A DNA stretch of 7,674 nt from Alphaproteobacteria bacterium (GTDB lineage Bacteria > Pseudomonadota > Alphaproteobacteria > UBA6615). Shown here piece by piece: positions 1 to 5,769 of this stretch; positions within the stretch are counted from its first letter, which is position 1, and each line of letters starts with the position of its first letter. The notes beneath the pieces are model-generated. The model did no database searches and had not been told where the DNA came from. It worked only from the letters and a program-made list of their open reading frames with translations. Location of the stretch: NCBI GenBank assembly GCA_013003285.1, contig JABDJY010000296.1, positions 1 through 7,674 on the forward strand, in the 5' to 3' direction. Both the position numbers and the translations under genes were made by a program.

Positions 1-459
1 GTTGAGCTCGGCGGTGATGGCTTCCTTGTCGAGGCCGGCTTCCTGGATATCGAAATCGAGGCGGCCTTTGGCGTCGCCCACCTGGCCGCCGGTCACCGGA
101 TAGGGCAGCACGGCGGAGAGAAGGTGCAGGCAGGTATGGACGCGCATATGGCGGTGGCGGCGCTGCCAATCCAGATCCACGGTGACGCGATCGCCGACGA
201 TTGGTGTTGGGCTGCCCTCGGCGGGCACATGAAAGATGGCGTCGTCGCCATCTTCCGAGCCGCCTTTGACGGTGGTGGCAATGGTGATTTCGCCGCCGCC
301 GGATAGTTTCAGCACACCGCTGTCGCCGGGCTGTCCGCCGCCCCTGGGATAGAACAATGTACGATCAAGGATAATGCCGCCGCGGTCGTTCACGGCGACG
401 ATCTGCGCATCGCAGGTGCGCGTATAGGGTTCGCTGCGAAATAGCGGCTCGCTTGTCAT
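1..459 (-). CDS. alaX: AlaX-type alanyl-tRNA editing protein, N-terminal part (cut by window edge)
   Basis: This is a free-standing relative of the alanyl-tRNA synthetase editing domain, which hydrolyses tRNA(Ala) mischarged with serine or glycine in the cytoplasm. The first 153 residues are visible and the reading frame runs off the left edge. Seen in the sequence: FYPRGGGQPGDSG at residues 36-48, the glycine-rich hallmark of AlaX and the AlaRS editing domain, and HTCLH at 108-112, whose two histidines are the first half of the usual zinc site. The remaining Cys/His ligands should lie beyond the edge. The start ATG (457-459) is 5 nt after the cysK stop, so the two genes are almost certainly cotranscribed. 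The ribosome-binding site is poor (AGAAGG one base before the ATG), which suggests translational coupling to cysK. Whether it prefers Ser- or Gly-tRNA, and whether it is the short or long AlaX form, cannot be told from this fragment. Confidence 0.9.
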   Translation of the reverse strand, partial: MTSEPLFRSEPYTRTCDAQIVAVNDRGGIILDRTLFYPRGGGQPGDSGVLKLSGGGEITIATTVKGGSEDGDDAIFHVPAEGSPTPIVGDRVTVDLDWQRRHRHMRVHTCLHLLSAVLPYPVTGGQVGDAKGRLDFDIQEAGLDKEAITAELN

Positions 460-464
460 GCCTT

Positions 465-1469
465 CTATTTAACAAGCCAGGCCGGCAAAGGCAGTCCCTT
501 TTCTTTTAAAAATTCGATGTTGAAGATCTTCGAGGCATAGCGGTGGGCGCCGTCGCACAAGACCGTGACGACGGTATGGCCCGGTCCCAGATCTTTGGCC
601 ATGCGAATGGCGCCGGCGACATTGACCCCGCTCGAGGTGCCGAGGCTGAGGCCCTCATGGGTGATCAGATCGTAGAGCACTGGTAGCATTTCTTCGTCGG
701 GGATCTGGTAGGGCATATCGACGACGGCGCCTTCCAGATTCGCCGTGATCCGGCCCTGGCCGATGCCTTCGGTGATCGAGGATCCCTCGGACTTCAATTC
801 GCCGTTGACGTAGTAGTTATAAATCGCCGCGCCCATGGGGTCGGCAAGACCGATTTTGACGTCCGGGTTTTGCTCTTTCAGATAAGAACCAACGCCGGCC
901 AAGGTGCCGCCGGTGCCGACGGCACAGATGAAGCCGTCGAGGCTACCGTCGGTCTGCTGCCAGATCTCCGGGCCGGTGGTCTCATAATGACCGCGCCGGT
1001 TGGCAATATTGTCGAACTGGTTGGCCCAGATGGCGCCGTTGGGTTCCTTCTTGTTCAATTCGGCGGCCAGACGGCCGGAATATTTGATGTAGTTATTGTC
1101 GTCGCGATAGGGCTTGGCCGGCACCTCGATCAGCTCCGCACCTGCCTGGAGCAGGGCGTCCTTCTTCTCCTGGGTCTGGGTTTCCGGAATGACGATGACC
1201 GTACGATAGCCACGGGCATTGGCCACATGGGCGAGGCCGATCCCGGTGTTACCCGCCGTGCCCTCAACGATCACACCGCCGGGCTTGAGAGTGCCGTCTT
1301 CCTCGGCGTCCCTGATGATCGCCAGGGCGGCGCGGTCCTTGACCGAGCCCGCCGGATTGAGGAATTCAGCCTTGCCGAGGATGTTGCAGCCGGTCTCTTC
1401 GGACGGGCCGGACAGGCGGATGAGGGGCGTATTGCCGATTGAGCCGACAATGCCATCGCGAAAATCCAT
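465..1469 (-). CDS. cysK: Cysteine synthase (O-acetylserine sulfhydrylase), PLP-dependent
   Basis: This cytoplasmic enzyme should make cysteine from O-acetylserine and sulfide with a pyridoxal-phosphate cofactor. At 334 residues it has full family length. Motifs in order: GNTPLIRL (12-19); NPAGSVKDR (38-46) with K44 as the PLP Schiff-base lysine; GTAGNTGIG (70-78), the substrate loop, with N74; QFDN (151-154); VGTGGT (184-189), the phosphate-binding loop; EGIGQGR (234-240); and GTSSG (277-281), which holds the serine near the PLP ring nitrogen. The loop reads TAGNTG where enteric CysK has TSGNTG, which places it with the longer CysK type also seen in fungi. There is no C-terminal CBS domain, so it is not a cystathionine beta-synthase of the human type. 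The ATG at 1467-1469 follows AAAGG at a normal distance. It is the first gene of a cysK-alaX operon. A role with another sulfur or serine substrate is possible but less likely. Confidence 0.95.
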   Translation of the reverse strand: MDFRDGIVGSIGNTPLIRLSGPSEETGCNILGKAEFLNPAGSVKDRAALAIIRDAEEDGTLKPGGVIVEGTAGNTGIGLAHVANARGYRTVIVIPETQTQEKKDALLQAGAELIEVPAKPYRDDNNYIKYSGRLAAELNKKEPNGAIWANQFDNIANRRGHYETTGPEIWQQTDGSLDGFICAVGTGGTLAGVGSYLKEQNPDVKIGLADPMGAAIYNYYVNGELKSEGSSITEGIGQGRITANLEGAVVDMPYQIPDEEMLPVLYDLITHEGLSLGTSSGVNVAGAIRMAKDLGPGHTVVTVLCDGAHRYASKIFNIEFLKEKGLPLPAWLVK

Positions 1470-1472
1470 TGT

Positions 1473-1490
1473 ACTACCTTTATATGTAGT
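1473..1490. promoter_or_regulatory. Dyad over the cysK ribosome-binding site
   Basis: A perfect 5-bp inverted repeat, ACTAC and GTAGT separated by 8 nt, ends 3 nt before the cysK ATG. Read on the cysK strand it is ACTAC-ATATAAAG-GTAGT, and the AAAGG Shine-Dalgarno sequence spans the spacer and the right arm. It could be a repressor operator placed to block cysK, or a weak RNA hairpin limiting access to the ribosome-binding site. The arms are short, so chance is a real alternative. Confidence 0.35.
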
Positions 1491-1520
1491 TTTTGATTAT
1501 TTACAGCGCGCGCAGACTAA

Positions 1521-1534
1521 CTATCGCGAGATAG
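1521..1534. repeat. Small dyad CTATC-GCGA-GATAG upstream of cysK
   Basis: A perfect 5-bp inverted repeat around a GCGA tetraloop lies 52 nt upstream of the cysK ATG. GCGA is a stable GNRA loop only when read on the plus strand. On the cysK strand the loop is TCGC. A second short dyad (GGCC-TGCAA-GGCC, 1534-1546) adjoins it. Either could be a factor-binding site in the cysK promoter region, but no clear -10/-35 pair was found to anchor them. Confidence 0.2.
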
Positions 1535-1581
1535 GCCTGCAAGGCCTTGGGTCAATGGATTATATGAATGCGGACTATACC

Positions 1582-1617
1582 AATGCGCGGCCCGGCGGCC
1601 TCACCCCGCCGCGCATT
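1582..1617 (-). terminator. Hairpin after the DUF3105 gene, possible terminator
   Basis: A perfect 9-bp stem (AATGCGCGG with CCGCGCATT) encloses an 18-nt loop and begins 24 nt beyond the DUF3105 stop codon on its strand. No U-run follows, so it is not a textbook intrinsic terminator. It may instead stabilise the 3' end of the mRNA, or transcription may continue into cysK 113 nt further on. Confidence 0.35.
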
Positions 1618-1640
1618 TACCTCCGCGAAACCGAAGGTTG

Positions 1641-2183
1641 TTAGCGGACGCGGTTCTCCGGTCCACGGCCGCGGAAGCCGTCGATAAAAAACGACGCCCG
1701 CACATCCATTTTGTCGAGTTCCAGACGGTGCTGCCAGGCGGTCATCACGATGCGTTCGCCAAGACCTTCCTTGCGTAGGGCGATGACGCCGTCCCATACA
1801 CCGTCAAACTGGTCGGTCCAGCCGCGGATCAGGTTCATCGCGGCGTCAGACGGCTCATCATAATAAATGATGATATTGCCGTGTTCCATGGAGTGGACTA
1901 GCCGCTCGGGGGGCAGTTCATCATTGTAAAAACCCGGCGGGATCGGCGACGGATTGTGGGGGCCCGACGTCGGAAACTCGGTGCCGTAGGGAACTTCCCC
2001 CTCGACATGCTGGCGGCCAAGCGATTCCTCGCGCTGAATGTCCCGGTAGGCGGGGTGATTGGCATCATATTGAAACAGCGTATCGCGGCCCTCGCCATGG
2101 GCTTGGGCGTGTGCCTCCGTTGTGGGCCAGGCGACGAGCAAACCGAGGGCAAGCAGCAAAATCGGCAAAATACGTAAAACCAT
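1641..2183 (-). CDS. Exported DUF3105 family protein
   Basis: This encodes a 180-residue protein of unknown biochemical role, recognised as DUF3105. An upstream in-frame ATG (2249) would add 22 residues, but I prefer the ATG at 2181-2183. It is preceded by GGAG seven bases away, it puts a clean signal peptide at the very N terminus, and the longer start lies inside the probable -10 box. The signal peptide has a hydrophobic core at residues 3-18 and an AHA cleavage site after A26, with no lipobox cysteine, so the protein should be released to the periplasm. Family motifs are PTSGPH (71-76), a Gly/Tyr/Pro stretch (83-92) and LVHSMEHG (95-102). H76, H97, E100 and H101 are spaced as a metal site might be, but this is inference. 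The gene is divergent from the hydrolase-OsmC gene and on the same strand as cysK, 171 nt before it. The family is confident; the function is not known. Confidence 0.85.
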   Translation of the reverse strand: MVLRILPILLLALGLLVAWPTTEAHAQAHGEGRDTLFQYDANHPAYRDIQREESLGRQHVEGEVPYGTEFPTSGPHNPSPIPPGFYNDELPPERLVHSMEHGNIIIYYDEPSDAAMNLIRGWTDQFDGVWDGVIALRKEGLGERIVMTAWQHRLELDKMDVRASFFIDGFRGRGPENRVR

Positions 2184-2244
2184 TCCTGTTCTCCGTTGGC
2201 GTTCCAAACGCGCCAATTGAAAGTGCGATCGTAATTTGGGCCGG

Positions 2245-2274
2245 ATCATAACGGTCTGGCGGGCATCAGGCCAA
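2245..2274 (-). promoter_or_regulatory. Probable sigma-70-type promoter of the DUF3105 gene
   Basis: On the minus strand, TTGGCC (2269-2274, 4/6 match to the -35 consensus) and TATGAT (2245-2250, 5/6 match to the -10 consensus) are separated by 18 nt. Transcription would start near 2238, giving a leader of about 55 nt before the ATG at 2183. This position rules out the longer upstream start at 2249. The leader holds a 6-bp dyad, TTGGCG and CGCCAA (2196-2216), just before the ribosome-binding site. Confidence 0.45.
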
Positions 2275-2387
2275 GACGAACTGGTTGCAAATTATGGTGT
2301 TCGATAAATACCGCTTTTTCGCCTGGGCCCGCATCTTCATGTAACCTTCCGCCAGTCCTCTCAGAACCAAGTTTGTTGGAGCTTATA

Positions 2388-3611
2388 ATGAAAACCGAAA
2401 AAGTGGCGTTTCCGGGGCATTCGGGTGAAACCTTGGCGGCGCGCCTCGACGGCCCCGACACCCCGCCGCGCGCCTACGCCCTATTCGCCCATTGTTTCAC
2501 CTGCACCAAGGATATTTTTGCCGCGTCGCAGATCGCGCGGTCGCTGGCCGAGGCCGGCGTGGCGGTGCTGCGGTTCGATTTTACCGGTCTGGGCCATAGC
2601 GACGGCGAATTCGCCAATACCAATTTCTCGTCCAACGTCGAGGATTTGACCGCTGCGGCCGATTACCTGCGCGATAATTATGCCGCCCCGGCGCTGTTGA
2701 TCGGCCATAGTCTGGGCGGCGCGGCGGTTCTGGCCGCGGCCGGCGATATTCCCGAATGTAAGGCGGTGGCGACGATCGGCGCGCCGGCCGATCCCGGCCA
2801 TGTGGCGCATCTGTTCGGCGATCATGCCGCGACTATCGAGACCGAGGGGGAAGCCGAGGTCTCAATCGGTGGCCGGCCGTTTCGGGTGCAGAAACATTTC
2901 CTCGACGATATCCGCGAACAAACCCTCGACGACCGCATCGCCAATTTGCGCAAAGCGTTGTTGGTGTTGCACAGCCCCTACGACAAGATTGTCGGTATCG
3001 ACAGCGCAGCGGCAATCTTCGCCGCGGCGAAACATCCGAAGAGTTTTATTTCGCTCGACACCGCCGACCATCTGCTGTCCCGGCGCGCCGATGCGGTCTA
3101 TGCCGCCACCGCCCTGGCTGGCTGGGCGAGCCGTTATCTGCCGGCCGAAGAAGTCGATGATGCGCCCGGCGTAACGGCGGGCGAGGGTGAGGTCGTGGTT
3201 GGCGAGACCGGCGAAAACCCGTTTGCCCAGGCCATCGCCGCCGGGCCACACCGCCTGCGCGCCGACGAACCGCCGCGGGTCGGCGGCGGCGATACCGGAC
3301 CGACGCCCTATGGCCTATTACTCGCCGGGCTCGGCGCCTGCACGTCGATGACCCTGCGCATGTACGCCAACCGCAAAAAGCTACCGTTGGAGCGGGTGGT
3401 GGTGCGTCTGCGCCACGACAAGATCCACGCCGAAGACTGCGCCGCGTGCGAGACCAATGTCGGTAAGATCGACCGCATCGATCGGGTCATCGAACTCACC
3501 GGCGACCTCGACGAGGCCGCCCGTCAGCGGCTGCTCGAGATTGCCGACAAATGCCCGGTTCACCGCACCTTGGAGAGTGAGAATCTGATCGTGACCGAAC
3601 TGGCGCGTTAG
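2388..3611 (+). CDS. Bifunctional alpha/beta hydrolase - OsmC family fusion protein
   Basis: This is a 407-residue cytoplasmic protein of two domains. Residues 1-250 are an alpha/beta hydrolase: nucleophile elbow GHSLGG (106-111) with S108, probable acid D199 in SPYDKIVG and base H228 in TADHLLS complete a triad, and FAHCFTCTKD (33-42) lies where the oxyanion region is expected. Residues 260-407 are an OsmC/Ohr-type domain: GLGACTSMTLRMYA (314-327) holds the presumed peroxidatic C318, and DKCPVH (387-392) the second cysteine C389. An extra CxxC (351-354) sits between them. OsmC proteins reduce organic hydroperoxides with thiols, while the hydrolase substrate is unknown. A lipid or acyl (hydro)peroxide handled by both domains is an attractive guess only. 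The ATG at 2388 follows GGAG at 6 nt; a TTG five codons earlier is less likely. It is a single gene, divergent from DUF3105, with no hydrolase-only stop between the domains, so the fusion is real. Confidence 0.92.
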   Translation: MKTEKVAFPGHSGETLAARLDGPDTPPRAYALFAHCFTCTKDIFAASQIARSLAEAGVAVLRFDFTGLGHSDGEFANTNFSSNVEDLTAAADYLRDNYAAPALLIGHSLGGAAVLAAAGDIPECKAVATIGAPADPGHVAHLFGDHAATIETEGEAEVSIGGRPFRVQKHFLDDIREQTLDDRIANLRKALLVLHSPYDKIVGIDSAAAIFAAAKHPKSFISLDTADHLLSRRADAVYAATALAGWASRYLPAEEVDDAPGVTAGEGEVVVGETGENPFAQAIAAGPHRLRADEPPRVGGGDTGPTPYGLLLAGLGACTSMTLRMYANRKKLPLERVVVRLRHDKIHAEDCAACETNVGKIDRIDRVIELTGDLDEAARQRLLEIADKCPVHRTLESENLIVTELAR

Positions 3612-3630
3612 AAATTGTAAGGGGCGACGG

Positions 3631-3660
3631 TTGACAGATATGGCGGAAGCCCTGCTTATT
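3631..3660 (+). promoter_or_regulatory. Possible promoter of the betaine transporter operon
   Basis: A perfect TTGACA (-35) lies at 3631-3636. The -10 is uncertain: CTTATT at 3655-3660 has good spacing (18 nt) but a weak match, while TATTAT at 3657-3662 matches 5/6 but is 20 nt away. A poor -10 with a strong -35 fits an activator-dependent or stress-sigma promoter. The leader to the ATG at 3751 would be about 80-90 nt. Confidence 0.4.
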
Positions 3661-3678
3661 ATTGAAATCATTCAATAA
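3659..3678. promoter_or_regulatory. Perfect inverted repeat, candidate operator of the transporter operon
   Basis: TTATTGAA-ATCA-TTCAATAA is a perfect 8-bp inverted repeat around 4 nt, placed at the -10/+1 region of the proposed proX promoter. It is AT-rich in GC-rich surroundings. The position suits a repressor dimer. TTGAA/TTCAA half-sites recall those of TetR-family regulators such as BetI of choline/betaine metabolism, but that comparison is from memory and no regulator gene is in the window. As RNA the hairpin would be weak and it lacks a U-run, so it is a poor terminator for the upstream gene. Confidence 0.5.
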
Positions 3679-3750
3679 AATTTACTTGATTTGGCTCGCG
3701 CGTGCGCCGTCTGGCAGCATGTCGCGGACTAAAGGGAGAGGAAATCAATC

Positions 3751-4767
3751 ATGAAATTTGTAACATCGAGTATCGCTGTGCTTGCTGCGGTCATCGGGCT
3801 GAGCTTCGCCCCGGCGCCGGCCCATGCGCAAAGTTGCGGCAGCGTGACCATTGCCGATATGAACTGGAGCTCTGCCACCTTCATGGCGGCGCTCGACCGT
3901 TTTATTCTCGACCATGGCTATGGCTGCGATGCCTCGGTAGTGCCCGGCGATACCATGCCAACCGGCACGTCGATGATGGAAAAGGGCGAGCCGGATGTGG
4001 CGCCTGAGTTATGGACCAACTCTTTCAAAGAGGCGCTCGATCTGGGCGTCAAGGAAGGCCGATTGCTGATCGCGGGCAAGTCATTATCCGACGGCGGCGA
4101 GGAAGGCTTCTGGGTGCCGAAATATCTTGTCGATAAGGATCCGTCGCTGGCGACGATCGAGGGTGTCATCGCCAACGCCAAAATGTTCAAGCATCCGGAA
4201 GATCCAAAAAGCTCGATGTTCATGGGCTGCCCGGCAGGTTGGAACTGCCAGATCTCCGCTGGCAACCTATTCAACGCGCTGGATCTGAAAGACGCCGGGT
4301 TCGATATGGTCGACCCGGGATCGGGTGCTGGCCTCGCCGGTGCAATTGAGAAAGCCTACAACCGAGAAGAGCCATGGTTCGGCTATTACTGGTCGCCGAC
4401 CGCGTTGCTCGGCCGGTTCGAGATGGTCAAGGTAGATTTCGGCACTGGCATTGACACCGAGCACTTTCAGGACTGCATTTCTCAGAAGGAATGCGAGAAT
4501 CCGAAACCCACGATGTATCCGCAATCGCCGGTGCAGACCGTCGTGGCGTCCGGCTTCGCCAAACGGGTGCCGGAGGCTTTTGCCTATCTGCAGCGCCGCT
4601 CGTTCACCAATGCCTTCATGAACGGTTTCCTGGCCTGGATGGATGAAAACCAGGCGGACGGCGAGACCGCGGCGATCCACTTCCTGCAGACCGAAGAGGA
4701 TGTCTGGACCCAATGGGTGTCCGCCGAGGTCGCGGCCAAGGTACGGTCGTCCGTCGCCAGCATGTAA
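3751..4767 (+). CDS. proX: ABC transporter substrate-binding protein, ProX-like (glycine betaine type)
   Basis: This 338-residue periplasmic receptor (OpuAC family) should bind a quaternary-ammonium osmolyte and deliver it to ProW/ProV. A signal peptide (hydrophobic core 8-20, AHA cleavage after A26) leads straight into the mature chain. Comparison with E. coli ProX shows its ligand cage: PELWTN (W88) corresponds to W65, GCPAGWNC (159-166; W164) to W140, and WFGYYWSP (209-216; W214) to W188. The C160-C166 disulfide of ProX is also kept. Four further cysteines form two more candidate pairs, C29/C59 and C242/C248. Glycine betaine or proline betaine is the likeliest ligand. Choline is an alternative, because the X-W-V gene order is that of rhizobial choXWV. 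A strong GGGAGAGGA ribosome-binding site precedes the ATG. It is first in the operon and followed by two hairpins that probably raise its level over the membrane subunits. Confidence 0.9.
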   Translation: MKFVTSSIAVLAAVIGLSFAPAPAHAQSCGSVTIADMNWSSATFMAALDRFILDHGYGCDASVVPGDTMPTGTSMMEKGEPDVAPELWTNSFKEALDLGVKEGRLLIAGKSLSDGGEEGFWVPKYLVDKDPSLATIEGVIANAKMFKHPEDPKSSMFMGCPAGWNCQISAGNLFNALDLKDAGFDMVDPGSGAGLAGAIEKAYNREEPWFGYYWSPTALLGRFEMVKVDFGTGIDTEHFQDCISQKECENPKPTMYPQSPVQTVVASGFAKRVPEAFAYLQRRSFTNAFMNGFLAWMDENQADGETAAIHFLQTEEDVWTQWVSAEVAAKVRSSVASM

Positions 4768-4776
4768 CCACCGCTT

Positions 4777-4823
4777 TCCCGTCCGGCCGCCGAACCTGGC
4801 CCAAGCCTACGCGCCGGACGGGA
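4777..4823 (+). other. Strong intercistronic hairpin after proX
   Basis: An 11-bp perfect GC-rich stem (arms 4777-4787 and 4813-4823, core CCCGTCCGGC with its complement) encloses 25 nt and starts 10 nt after the proX stop. It is not followed by a U-run. It resembles the stem-loops that protect binding-protein mRNA from 3' exonucleases, or attenuate read-through, in ABC importer operons. Confidence 0.55.
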
Positions 4824-4833
4824 TTGGCGTGCC

Positions 4834-4853
4834 CGCGGTCATCTCTGACCGCG
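4834..4853 (+). other. Second intercistronic hairpin, before proW
   Basis: A perfect 8-bp stem (CGCGGTCA with TGACCGCG) closes a TCTC tetraloop, 10 nt after the first hairpin and 22 nt before the proW ATG. Only CTTAATAA follows, so it would be at best a partial terminator. Together the two stems fill most of the 108-nt gap between proX and proW. Confidence 0.5.
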
Positions 4854-4875
4854 CTTAATAACGGGATGGGAAGCG

Positions 4876-5769
4876 ATGCCTTCTTGGTTGACTGAGTTCC
4901 CGCAGCTCGACCGCACAACGTTGGTCGAATTGCGGCGCGGTCTGGATCAGGCGTACCGCGGTTTCTCGCGTGAATTCGGCGCCGAGATCGAGGCTTTTTT
5001 CGATCCGCTGCTGTTCTTCCTGGTGTGGTTCGAGAGGCTGCTGATCAACGCGCCCTGGTGGGTTGTTATCATCGCCGTCTGCGCCCTGGTCTGGTCCCTG
5101 ACGCGGTCGTGGAAACTGATCGTCGGCGTTGCCATCGCCTTCCTGCTGATCGGGTTCTTCGGTATGTGGGAGGACACGATGAGCACCCTGGCGATCATCA
5201 CCGTGTGTACCCTGGTCTCGATCGTGCTCGGCGTTCCCATTGGCATACTGATGGCCCGCTCCAACCGGGTGCAGATGTTCTTCATGCCGATCCTCGATGT
5301 CATGCAAACCATGCCGGCCTTCGTCTATCTGATCCCGGTGGTCATGCTGCTCGGTATCGGCAAAGTGCCGGGTGTCCTTGCGGTCGTCATCTATGCCATT
5401 CCGCCGGTGATCCGGCTGACCAATCTGGGCATCCGCCTGGTCGATAGAGAGGTGCTGGAAGCGGCCGACGCGTTCGGCGCCAGTGCGTGGCAGCGTCTTG
5501 TCCGCGTGCAAGTGCCGTTGGCGATGCCGACCATCATGGCGGGGGTCAACCAAACCATTATGATGGCGCTGGCCATGGTGGTGATCGCCGCGATGATCGG
5601 GGTGAAGGGGCTTGGCCAGCCGGTGTTGCAGTCGATCACCAACCAATATTTCACCCAAGGGCTGCTCAACGGCTTGGCGATCGTGGCGCTCGCCATCGTC
5701 TTCGACCGGGTGTCGCAAGCCTATGGTAAGCGCATGCAACAACATCGCGGTAGCGCCATTCATGGCTGA
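4876..5769 (+). CDS. proW: Glycine betaine-type ABC transporter permease, ProW-like
   Basis: This is the inner-membrane channel subunit (297 residues) of the betaine importer. An amphipathic N-terminal region of about 40 residues comes first. Hydrophobic segments follow at about 45-57, 62-75, 81-98, 103-126, 134-160 and 164-180, with more in the C-terminal 80 residues. DVMQTMPAFVYLIP (141-154) is a hallmark of ProW/OpuAB permeases. The cytoplasmic EAA loop that docks the ATPase is EAADAFGASAW (195-205), ending near P214. The long polar N-terminal extension resembles ProW more than the shorter choline or OpuC-type permeases. The ATG at 4876 has GGGA/GGAA sequences just upstream. The stop codon lies inside the start of proV (8-nt overlap), so the two membrane-complex subunits are translationally coupled. 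A long reading frame on the opposite strand is only a shadow of this gene. Confidence 0.93.
   Translation: MPSWLTEFPQLDRTTLVELRRGLDQAYRGFSREFGAEIEAFFDPLLFFLVWFERLLINAPWWVVIIAVCALVWSLTRSWKLIVGVAIAFLLIGFFGMWEDTMSTLAIITVCTLVSIVLGVPIGILMARSNRVQMFFMPILDVMQTMPAFVYLIPVVMLLGIGKVPGVLAVVIYAIPPVIRLTNLGIRLVDREVLEAADAFGASAWQRLVRVQVPLAMPTIMAGVNQTIMMALAMVVIAAMIGVKGLGQPVLQSITNQYFTQGLLNGLAIVALAIVFDRVSQAYGKRMQQHRGSAIHG

Noticed and set aside
1555..1644. Plus-strand 29-codon frame starting at ATG 1555
   Set aside because: It is the tail of a frame antisense to cysK, has no good ribosome-binding site and overlaps the DUF3105 stop; the 9-bp hairpin at 1582-1617 explains part of its composition.
2196..2216. 6-bp hairpin TTGGCG/CGCCAA in the DUF3105 leader as a riboswitch
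   Set aside because: It is a single short stem with no conserved aptamer-like core; too little to call a riboswitch.
2184..2249. Upstream start adding 22 residues to DUF3105
   Set aside because: It would bury the signal peptide, and its ATG falls inside the probable -10 box, whereas the ATG at 2183 has a GGAG ribosome-binding site.
3612..3750. Riboswitch in the proX leader
   Set aside because: Apart from the AT-rich palindrome, no multi-stem structure or known aptamer motif could be seen.
4855..5763. 302-residue open frame antisense to proW
   Set aside because: It is rich in His, Asp, Gln and Arg with no recognisable domain, and mirrors the codon pattern of the clear permease gene on the other strand.
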